Assembly (NCBI RefSeq): GCF_014648555.1 | Contig: NZ_BMRI01000041.1 | Location: forward strand, 26,614-68,928 | From: Kitasatospora griseola | Lineage (GTDB): Bacteria; Actinomycetota; Actinomycetes; Streptomycetales; Streptomycetaceae | DNA: 42,315 nt | Direction of reading: 5' to 3' | In this document: one piece after another, positions 33,753 to 41,009 of the stretch | How positions within the stretch are numbered: position 1 is the stretch's first letter | Layout of the letters: every line of letters begins with the position of its first letter | Position numbers and translations under genes: made by a program | Notes under the pieces: generated by a model | What the model was told of the DNA's origin: nothing | The model's input: only the letters and a program-made list of their open reading frames with translations | The model's database searches: none

Positions 33753-34495
33753 GGAACACGGGCCAGTACGAGCCCACGCACTTCCTTCGCCTCACCTTTT
33801 TCGATCAGGAACTTGCCGACAGTGTGGAACTGCGAGCCGGTGGTGAAGACGTCGTCGACCAGCAGGACACGCTTGCCCTCGACACTCCGTCGGAGCTTGA
33901 GCGCCCCGGCATGCTCGCGGGCAGCCTCCATTTTGTCGTTCCACCCCCGGCCGGCCGACTTTTTGGTCTCCCATGTCTTGATCAGGACGGGGCGGCCGGG
34001 CTCGACGATCGGCCAGCGGCCCAGCCCGTCCTCGGCGTGCGCCGCGCTCATCATCAGTTCGATGTGTTGGAGCGGCAAACGGTCGGGCGCAGTGGGATTT
34101 CCGACGATGAGGTCGATGTCCGCGACCAGGTCCTCATTGGCTTCAAGCCATCCGACGATGAGTCGGCCGAAGATGACACCCCAGCCCTGCGAAGCGCCCG
34201 CGTAGCCGTACTTGTAATCCTTGATCGCCTGCCCAAGGGGGTTGGCGTACAGCGCCAGGGCGTCCACGCGGGTGAAGAAGCGCCTGTCCACAGTCCAGCC
34301 GCAGATCCTGTTCCAGCACGGCGTGCCGGGCGCGGCCAAGCTCTGGCTGCACACGTCGCAGCGGTGCTCGGCAAGCGGATGTACCGCCGAAGCGGCGCAC
34401 TCCGCACATCCCTGAGTGGTTCCGGTGAGTCGGTAGGCGCAGCGATGGCACTGCGGAAAGACGAGGCGCCCGGGAAGATCTAATCCACTGGTCAC
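33746..34495 (-). CDS. ComF-like phosphoribosyltransferase with zinc ribbon
   Basis: A 249-residue protein. The N-terminal Cys motifs CHRCAYRLTGTTQGCAEC and HRCDVCSQSLAAPGTPC form zinc ribbons. The C-terminal part is a type I PRTase: LALYANPLGQAIKDYKYGYA, then VLLVDDVFTTGSQFHTVGK (PRPP loop) and EVRGLVLARVPG. ComF proteins take part in DNA uptake and repair in naturally competent bacteria. The GTG at 34495 overlaps the stop of the DprA-like gene (GTGA), so the two are translationally coupled. The end lies within a CRISPR repeat. DprA/SLOG-PRTase pairs have been proposed as conflict systems; that role here is inference. Confidence 0.85.
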   Translation of the reverse strand: MTSGLDLPGRLVFPQCHRCAYRLTGTTQGCAECAASAVHPLAEHRCDVCSQSLAAPGTPCWNRICGWTVDRRFFTRVDALALYANPLGQAIKDYKYGYAGASQGWGVIFGRLIVGWLEANEDLVADIDLIVGNPTAPDRLPLQHIELMMSAAHAEDGLGRWPIVEPGRPVLIKTWETKKSAGRGWNDKMEAAREHAGALKLRRSVEGKRVLLVDDVFTTGSQFHTVGKFLIEKGEAKEVRGLVLARVPG

Positions 34496-35448
34496 AGGCC
34501 CACCAGCGCGAGCTGGAGACGCTGCTGCGCGGCCTGCTGGACCCGCTTGGCATTACCCAGGCGTGCGAGCACGTCGTCGACCTTGCCGACTTCGATCGCT
34601 TTGCCGTCTGCGACCATCTTCGCTGCCCATGGCTCGCTCGTCGCAAGGGACTTGATCAGGAAGACCTGCTTGCCGTGTTCATGGGCGATGCGGGCCTGCA
34701 TCTTCGCGCCGGACGTCGAGGACGCCTCGATCACGATCGAGCCCATGGTCGAGCCGGAGGTGACGACGTTGCGCCTGGGGAAGGTCCACGTGGCCGGCGC
34801 GGAGGTGGGCCAGAACTGCGAGACGAGCGCACCGCCTTCGGCGACGATCCGGGCGGCCAGGCCCTTGTTCTGCGCGGGGTAGATCTTCGCGGCGATACCG
34901 GTTCCCATCACGGCGACGGTCCGACCACTGGCGTCGAGCGTCGCCGTGTGGGCAGCGGTGTCGATCCCCTTCGCGAGACCGCTGAAGATCACCACGTCCT
35001 CGTCGACCAGGAGCCGCGCCATGCGGGCGGCGCGGAGCATCCCGTCCTCGCTCGCGTTGCGGGTGCCGACGATCGCGGCCGAGCGGGCGTCCCTCTCCTC
35101 GAGGTTGCCGAGGTGAAACAAAAAGGGCGGCAGATTCGGCACGAGACGCAGGTTCGCCGGATAGGTCGGATCGAGCACGGTCACGAGGCGGGCGCCGGCC
35201 TTCTCGGCGGCCTCCAACTCCGCGGTCACCCGCGCGCGGGCATCGTCGATCAGCGGCAGCGCCTCACGTAGGACAGGGAGGTTCTTTCGTGCGACCGCGG
35301 AGTCTTCCGGGATGTCGCCCCCGAGGACGACCTGGAGTGCTTCGGGTGACTGGCAGGTCCGAGCGATCAGGCTCCAGTCGACGGATTTGCTGCCTGCTCG
35401 CAGTGCGCAGATGGTCAGCAGCTCCTGCTGCTGGGGTGTTGCGGTCAT
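34492..35448 (-). CDS. DprA/Smf-like SLOG-domain protein
   Basis: A 318-residue protein starting at ATG 35448 with AAGGA before it. The Rossmann-type DprA core is clear: IVGTRNASEDGMLRAARM, VVIFSGLAKGIDTAAHTATL, TVAVMGTGIAAKIYPAQNKG, LVSQFWPTSAPATWTFPRRN, IVIEASSTSGAKMQARIAHE and VFLIKSLATSEPW. Canonical DprA loads RecA onto incoming single-stranded DNA. The YP-x-x-N and FP-x-RN motifs are kept, but the C-terminal winged helix is short. An N-terminal helical part covers ~90 residues. The pairing with a ComF-like gene and the position between CRISPR arrays suggest an accessory, possibly defensive, role rather than the housekeeping copy. Confidence 0.85.
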   Translation of the reverse strand: MTATPQQQELLTICALRAGSKSVDWSLIARTCQSPEALQVVLGGDIPEDSAVARKNLPVLREALPLIDDARARVTAELEAAEKAGARLVTVLDPTYPANLRLVPNLPPFLFHLGNLEERDARSAAIVGTRNASEDGMLRAARMARLLVDEDVVIFSGLAKGIDTAAHTATLDASGRTVAVMGTGIAAKIYPAQNKGLAARIVAEGGALVSQFWPTSAPATWTFPRRNVVTSGSTMGSIVIEASSTSGAKMQARIAHEHGKQVFLIKSLATSEPWAAKMVADGKAIEVGKVDDVLARLGNAKRVQQAAQQRLQLALVGL

Positions 35449-35790
35449 GTTGAGTCCTTCTACTCACGGCCCCGGGGTGTTCGAAGGGTGGTGCTCGATC
35501 TCTGTGGGCCGCTTCCCATCATGGCGTATGCCCGATCAGGTCCGCACGGCTCGCACGCAACTGCTCGGAGATGTCCGGTTCACCCGGGTCGGGGGACCAG
35601 GGCGTGCCTGGCGGAGCCGGGAGAGGACGACGCGTAGCGGCGCCGGTCGCCGCCGGCTGACCGCAGGCGGACGAAGACGACGACGCCCAGGTGGATCCGC
35701 GAGTCCCCGACACCCGTGCGGCCGCCGAGAAGTGGCAGCGGCGGGCCCACATCGGGATCGCCCGACCTTGCCTCGCGCATCACGGCTGAG
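35449..35790. other. Intergenic stretch without a recognised gene
   Basis: About 340 bases between the DprA-like gene and the two-repeat array remnant. No frame has convincing bias or motifs. No repeat in phase with those at 35791 and 35852 could be found upstream, so the remnant array is cut here. Confidence 0.5.
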
Positions 35791-35880
35791 GTCCTTCCCG
35801 CGCGAGCGGGGCTGGTCCCCGCGCGAAAACGTGCCATCCGACATGCGTGCGCTGCTCCCCGCCAACGCGGGCGTCGTACT
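35791..35880 (+). CRISPR. Trailer end of a lost array: 2 degenerate repeats and 1 spacer
   Basis: Two 29-base repeats at 35791 and 35852 are 61 bases apart with a 32-base spacer. The first (GTCCTTCCCGCGCGAGCGG...TGGTCCC) mixes a stem like the second repeat family with the 3' end of the main family. The second (CTGCTCCCCGCCAACGCGG...CGTCGTACT) has the same altered 3' end as the last repeats at 31281 and 36936. It therefore marks an array trailer whose leader side is gone. Confidence 0.8.
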
Positions 35881-36083
35881 GCCGTGGGAGCATCCACCCA
35901 CGCACTACTGCTCGTTGACACCTTCACAGCACAATCGAAGGACGGCGCCATCGCGCTCGAACGGCACCGGCCGCGAGTCGGCTGCACCGGAAGCATCCAC
36001 AAGGAGAGATATCGCGTACGTCCGAATCTCTGAAAGTGGGTCACTTCCCGGTCGACGGCACGTAACACCGCAGGTCAACGAGT
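35881..36083 (+). repeat. Trailer-leader module, copy ii, with ORF remnant
   Basis: This copy and copy iii (36965-37168) are about 90 percent identical by eye. Order of elements: hairpin CGTGGG (35883-35888) with CCCACG (35897-35902), TTGACACCTTCACAGCAC (TTGACA 35915-35920), CGGAAGCATCCACAAGGAGA, then the leader frame at 36018-36065. Here that frame has ACG instead of ATG, followed by SESLKVGHFPVDGT. CCGCAGGTCAACGAGT leads into the repeat at 36084. Confidence 0.8.
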
Positions 36084-36964
36084 CTGCTCCCCGCGCCCGC
36101 GGAGATGGTCCCCCAGGTCCTGGAGCTGCCGCAGCGCCGGGCCGACTGCTTCTCGCACCCGCGGGGATGACCCCGTCTGATGGGAGCCGACACCATGACC
36201 AAGAAGCTGCTCCCCGCGCCCGCGGGGATGACCCCCTGCTCATGTCCGAGGCGCTCGCCGCCCTCCACTGCTCCCCGCGCCCGCGGGGATGACCCCATGG
36301 AGCGGCGCCTGGACCGGCTGCAGCACAGCTGCTCCCCGCGCCTGCGGGGATGGTCCCACCAAGACCGGCGCGATGGAGGAGATGCTTTGCTGCTCCCCGC
36401 ACGCGCGAGGATGGTCCCGACCGGCACACCGACCTGTACCGTGAGCAGGTCTGCTCCCCGTGCCTGCGGAGATGGTCCCGCGTAGGGGATGCGGGTGACG
36501 ATCACGAGGGCCTGCTCCCCGCGCCCGCGGGGATGGCCCCTCGCCTGCGCTGCGCCGGGCCTCGGCCAGCTGCTGCTCCCCGCGCCCGCGGGGATGGTCT
36601 TGATGATGAGCCCGGGGGTTTTGCGGCCCTGCCCTGCTCCCCGTACGCGCGGGGATGGTCCCGCCAGCGCTGCCAACCCGATCAGCTGGGCCGCCTGCTC
36701 CCCGCACGCGCGGGGATGGTCCCCCCAGCCCCTCGAGCGACGAAGGGCGGCGGTTCTGCTCCCCGCGCGCGCGGGGATGGCCCCCGCAGGCGCGGGGAGC
36801 AGACCACCAGCGGTGCTGCTCCCCGCGCCCGCGGGGATGGTCCCTGCGCCGCCACCGCGACGGCGACCACCCGATCCTGCTCCCCGCGCGCGGGGATCGT
36901 CTCGGCGTCAGCAGACCGTCGGGCGCCTCGGCCGGCTAATCCCCGCGCACGTGGGCGTCGTACT
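36084..36964 (+). CRISPR. CRISPR array 4, type I-E, 15 repeats and 14 spacers
   Basis: Repeats start at 36084, 36146, 36207, 36268, 36329, 36390, 36451, 36512, 36573, 36634, 36695, 36756, 36816, 36877 and 36936. Repeats are of the main family, with stem variants (GCGCCCGCGG, GCACGCGCGG, GCGCCTGCGG) and an end alternating ATGACCCC/ATGGTCCC. The copy at 36877 lacks two stem bases, and the last copy (CTAATCCCCGCGCACGTGG...CGTCGTACT) is the trailer type. The 31-base spacer at 36785-36815 itself contains inverted repeat sequence. Leader on the left (copy ii), trailer on the right. Confidence 0.97.
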
Positions 36965-37168
36965 GTCGTGGGAGCATCCACCCACGCGCAACTGCCCTTT
37001 GACACCTTCACAGCACAACCGAAGGGCGGTGCCATCGGCTCGAGCGGCACAAGTCGCGGGCCGGCCGCACCGGAAGCATCCACAAGGAGAGAAAGGTCGC
37101 TTATGTCCGACTCTCTGAAAGTGGGTCATTTCCCGGTCGACGGCGCGTAACACCGCAGGTCAACGAGT
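36965..37168 (+). repeat. Trailer-leader module, copy iii, with 15-codon ORF
   Basis: Hairpin CGTGGG (36967-36972) with CCCACG (36981-36986), TTGACACCTTCACAGCAC (TTGACA 36999-37004), then CGGAAGCATCCACAAGGAGA. The ATG at 37103 opens the frame MSDSLKVGHFPVDGA, stopping at 37150. CCGCAGGTCAACGAGT precedes the repeat at 37169. AAGGAGAG lies ~13 bases before the ATG, somewhat far for a ribosome binding site. Confidence 0.8.
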
Positions 37169-37197
37169 CTTCTCCCCGCGCCCGCGGAGATGGTCCC
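37169..37197 (+). CRISPR. Single repeat behind leader copy iii, fused to a recombinase gene
   Basis: One repeat (CTTCTCCCCGCGCCCGCGG, ending AGATGGTCCC) directly follows the leader. Instead of a 32-base spacer and another repeat, the sequence continues at 37198 as an open, protein-like frame of a tyrosine recombinase. The array beyond has been replaced by, or joined to, the Tn554-like element. Confidence 0.85.
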
Positions 37198-38695
37198 GCG
37201 GCAACATCGCCGAGTTCCTGCGGCAGGCGGAGCCGCTCACCTCGCACATCCAGCGCACGTTTCGGCCCTGTCTGCTCTGCCCGGAGACCCCGGCCCGGAG
37301 CAAGGAGGGGCTGTGCTTTCTGCACTCGCGTCGCTTCGTCAGCTACCGCAAGGTCCGCCGGCAGGCGGGCAGGCCGGTGGACTTGGACGTCTGGCTGGCC
37401 ACCCAGCAGCCGCTGCCCGGGTTCGGGAAGTGTCAGGTTCTTGCCTGCGCGGACGCGGCGGACCATCCGCTGCGGTTGTGTGGTCGCCACCGCTACCGCT
37501 ACGAGCAACTGGACAGGCCGGGCGGCGCGCGGCTCCCGAAGGGCTGGACCCCGCGGATGCTGGAGCGGGGCGAGAGCATCCCGGTCAGCTACGACGACGA
37601 GGCCGCGTTCCGGGCTTGGTGCCGGGCCGTCCGCCCGGTCAGCCGGATGAACGGCCGGCTGACCCTGCTCGGCCTGCGGCCCCTGGTCAAGGCGGAGATC
37701 AAATGGGCGCTGTTCCACCACACACAGCGGCAATTCGAGGGAGGACGCTGGCCGCTGCCCTGGATTCAGTACCTGATCAACGCCTGCCGCGAGCAGGTGG
37801 TGGACTCCCTGGTCGACTTCGACCACCGCGCGGCGGCCCAACACCCCGGTCAGGTCGCCCGGGTGATGCTGGACTACCTGCGGCAGATCTACTTCACCCG
37901 CGAGGACACCAAGGACGCCGGGTTCATCGAGACCGAGAACTACGGGGTCCACTTCAACCACCGCAGCACGCTGGTCGACCTCTCCGCCGTGAGTCAGCGC
38001 TGGCTCCGCGATCTTCTCTGGGACTTCCTGGACTCCCGGCTGACCGTCGACCCGCCCCGCGGATTCAGCACGCTGTCGGCTCCCCGGCGCGGATGCGTCG
38101 AGCTGAGCGCGTTCCTGGAGATCCACGCGCCGGCCGGCGGCCATGACCCCACACTGCTGACCGAGGCCCACGCCGTCGACTTCGTCGCCGACCAGCGCCA
38201 CCGCGCCAAGCACGGCCTGCGCTCCCTCGGCTTCTACATCGTCGGCAGCAAGGCCGAGCAGACCGTCGTCACCGACGGCACCATGGCCACGACCTTCGCC
38301 GCCGTCCGCCGAGTGCTCAGAGCAGCCCTGGACCTGGGAGAGGCCGAGCGGATCGGCCTGGCGCGGGCGTTCATCGTCACCTTCCCGATCTACACGGCAA
38401 AGGCGGGCCGCCGCCGGCCCTTCCCCGACGACGTTGCCCGCGCGCTGGCGAACGAGGCAAACCTGACCCGCTTGGAGAGCTTCGACTTCGACGACCGGGG
38501 ACTGCGGGACATCTGGGAAGCGCTGGTCCTCACCGGCCGTCGCGGCACCGAGGTCTCCAAGGTCCGCCTGGACTGCATCAGCCGGCTCAACCGGATTCCG
38601 ATGTTCTGGCACGATCAGACGAAGGTCGGCAACTACGACGAGGCGATTCGCATCCCCGAACGCCTCTATGAGCGGATCGAGGCACGCCAGGCTAA

Positions 38696-39541
38696 GAGGT
38701 CATCTCATTTGGTGATTCTCCGGAGACAGATGACTGCTGCGGCGATGCTGGCGAACGCGGCGAAGTGCTCGCCCTTGCGTTCGTAGCGGCGGTGGAGTCG
38801 GCGGAAGCCGCTGAGCCAGGCGACGGTGCGCTCGATCACCCATCGGTGTCGGCCGAGGCGTTGGGAGGAGTCGACGCCTCGGCGGGCGATGCGCGCTGAG
38901 ATCTGGCGTCGCCGCAGGTAGGCGCGGATGAATCGGTGATCGTAGGCTTTGTCGCCGTGGAGCTTGCCGGGCCTGCGTCGCCTCGGGCCGCGGCGCGATC
39001 GGACGGGCGGAACGGCATCGGTCAGTGGGATCAGGGCCTGGCTGTCATGGACGTTGGCACCGGATACTGCGAGCGACAGGGGTAAACCGGCACGTTCCGT
39101 GAGCAGGTGGATCTTCGACCCGTACTTGCCCCGATCGACAGGATTCGGACCTGTCAGGTCCCCCTTTTCAGGGCCCGCATGTTCACGGAGTCGACCACGC
39201 AGCGGGACCAGTCCAGTTCGCCCCTCGCGCCGAGCTCGTCCAGGACGACCCGGTGCAGCTTGGCCCACACCCTGGCCCTGCTCCACTCGGTGAACCGCCG
39301 ATGGGCAGTCGGCCCGGACGGACCGAAGCAGGGCGGCAGTTGAGCCCACGTGCACCCCGAGGTAGCGACGAACACGATCGCCGCCAGTACCTCGCGATCC
39401 CCGTACCGCCGCCGACCGCCGCCCTGAGGCCGGGGCGGCGCAGCCGGCACCACCAACTGGAACAGCTCCCACAACTCGTCCGGCACCAGACGCTCCACGA
39501 TCAGCACGCCCAGAGTCTAGCTATCCAAATGAGATGACCTC
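38696..39541 (-). mobile_element. Intact IS5-family insertion sequence (846 bp) with TAA target duplication
   Basis: Terminal inverted repeats GAGGTCATCTCATTTGG (38696-38712) and its complement (39525-39541) are perfect over 17 bases. The target duplication TAA occurs at 38693-38695 and 39542-39544, as usual for IS5-family (IS427-type) elements. Removing the IS with one duplicate restores the recombinase frame exactly (AKTIARF), so insertion is recent. It carries one transposase read by frameshift. Confidence 0.93.
38705..39507 (-). CDS. IS5-family transposase, two overlapping frames joined by -1 frameshift
   Basis: The first frame (39507-39154) reads MLIVERLVPDELWELFQLVV, YGDREVLAAIVFVATSGCTW, HRRFTEWSRARVWAKLH and LDWSRCVVDSVNMRALKRG, with the first catalytic Asp in CVVDSVN. 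The second frame (to 38705) continues GPNPVDRGKYGSKIHLLTE, GANVHDSQALIPLTDAV, KLHGDKAYDHRFIRAYLRR (second Asp), RHRWVIERTVAWLSGFRRL (Glu) and the end AAVICLRRITK. The overlap contains A4G5 (plus-strand CCCCCTTTT at 39160-39168), a slippery run that allows -1 frameshifting, the known expression mode of this IS group. All DDE residues are present. Confidence 0.88.
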
Positions 39542-40366
39542 TAAGACGATCGCCCGGTTCGTCCAGAACCACGGACGTCCGCCGACCAAGAAAAAGCGTC
39601 CCCGCCTCGCGCTGTTCCCCCGCCGACCGACCAACCGGGACGGCACGCACAGCGTGTCCCACAACTGGTTCAATACCTCGTTCCGCGCCTGGGTGGACAC
39701 CCTCGACATCGCGCACTGCGTCCCGCACCAGGCCCGGCACACCCTGGCCACCAACCTCCTGCGCAACGGCGCGAACCTCTCCCACGTCAAGCGCTACCTG
39801 GGCCAGGTCTCCGAACGCATGGCCGAGCACTACACCCACCTGGCCAACACCGACCCGAGACTCAACGACGCGCTGAACGCCGTCTGGGTCAGCGGACCCG
39901 GCTCCGCCGAGCCCGGCGTCCTGCTCTCCACCGGCGAGCCGATGAGCCGCGAGCAGGCCGAGGCCCTTGCCATCGACCTCACCCGCCGCAGCACCCCTGC
40001 GGAAGGCGGGTTCTGCACCTTTCAGCCGGTTGTCAACGGTGACGCCTGCCCCTGGGACATGGACTGCCACAACTGCGACAAGTTCGTCCTGTCCGGCGCC
40101 GATCTCGTCTACTGGCACCGCAAACGCGAGCAGTGGCGCACGCTGGCCGAACGCGCACCCGACCCCGCGACCGCCGACTTCCTGCACGAGGTGTTCGAGC
40201 CGACCACCCGCGCGATCGCCGGCCTGGAGAAGGCTCTGGACGCAGTCGGTCTGCTGGACGAGGCCCTCACGCTCGACCTGCGCCGGCCGCAGGACTACTT
40301 CGGCCGGGTCTGGAGCACCGCCTTCCGAGCCCAGGAACTCGCCCGGCACGAAGACGAGGACGCCGC

Positions 40367-40936
40367 ATGAGGCCGGAATCCACCACCGCGGCCATCGCCG
40401 CGCGCCGTCGACAGACCGAACAGAAGATCGCCCAGGTCAAGACCGCGATCGGCCAACTCCGACGCGAACGCGCTCGCCTGACCGTCCGGGCCATCGCCCA
40501 GCGGGCGGGCGTCTCGGCCACGTTCCTCTACGAGAACGCCGGCGCCCGCGCGCTCGTCCAGCAGGCAGTCACCGACTCCCGAAGCCGCCACGACCGCAGA
40601 GCCCTGCAGCAGCACGACCAGGTCGAGGCGACCTGGCGCGAGCGCGCACTCAACGCCGAGGCCGAGCTCACCCGCGCCCAGAAAGAGGTGCTCACCCAGC
40701 GGCAGCAGATCGGCGAACTCATGGGACAGCTAAGGGACTTCGACCAGATGGTCCCTGGCGAGTCCGTGCAGGCACTCGTCACCGAGAACACCACCCTCAA
40801 ACACCGCGTCCAGCAGCTCACCCGTGAGCACCGCACCCTGCAAGAGCGGCTTGAGGGCGCCCGCTCTAACCTCCGTTTCGCCGACAAGCGGATCGCTGCC
40901 CTCGAAGCCGAGCTCCTCGAAGCCCAGCAACGGTGA
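40367..40936 (+). CDS. TnpC-like coiled-coil protein (DUF6262 type) of the Tn554-like element
   Basis: A 189-residue protein whose ATG overlaps the recombinase stop. The N-terminal part is a TetR-like or resolvase-like helix-turn-helix: TVRAIAQRAGVSATFLYENA. A long coiled coil follows from ~75 to the end (EAELTRAQKEVLTQRQQIG, LVTENTTLKHRVQQLTREH, FADKRIAALEAELLEAQQR). Proteins of this type stand third in Tn554-like operons, after two tyrosine recombinases, and influence orientation or efficiency of transposition. Here it is intact although its recombinase partner is broken. Confidence 0.8.
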   Translation: MRPESTTAAIAARRRQTEQKIAQVKTAIGQLRRERARLTVRAIAQRAGVSATFLYENAGARALVQQAVTDSRSRHDRRALQQHDQVEATWRERALNAEAELTRAQKEVLTQRQQIGELMGQLRDFDQMVPGESVQALVTENTTLKHRVQQLTREHRTLQERLEGARSNLRFADKRIAALEAELLEAQQR

Positions 40937-41009
40937 TCTCCATTGCCTGCCGGCCGCGAAACTGTGATGCTCGCCAGGCGGATTTACGGAGCGCGGATCG
41001 GAGAGTTAC

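Larger units (their letters stand above)
37200..40370 (+). pseudogene. Tn554 TnpB-like tyrosine recombinase, 5'-truncated and interrupted by an IS5-family element
   Basis: Exon-like parts 37200-38695 and 39545-40370 join in frame to 773 residues when the IS and one TAA duplicate are removed. The frame lacks a start before the GTG at 37377, because upstream there is only a CRISPR repeat. A zinc-ribbon-like part (CLLCPETPARSKEGLCFLH) lies near the N-terminus. Catalytic residues are visible: Arg in ALVLTGRRGTEVSKVRLD, the HxxR motif in CVPHQARHTLATNLL and Tyr in ERMAEHYTHLAN. A C-terminal extension follows with CPWDMDCHNCDKF. It overlaps the TnpC-like gene (ATGA). The family and neighbour match TnpB of Tn554-type transposons. 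Currently broken twice. Confidence 0.85.

Noticed and set aside
37101..38612. A 503-codon minus-strand frame
   Set aside because: It is antisense to the tyrosine recombinase, whose catalytic residues are clear on the plus strand.
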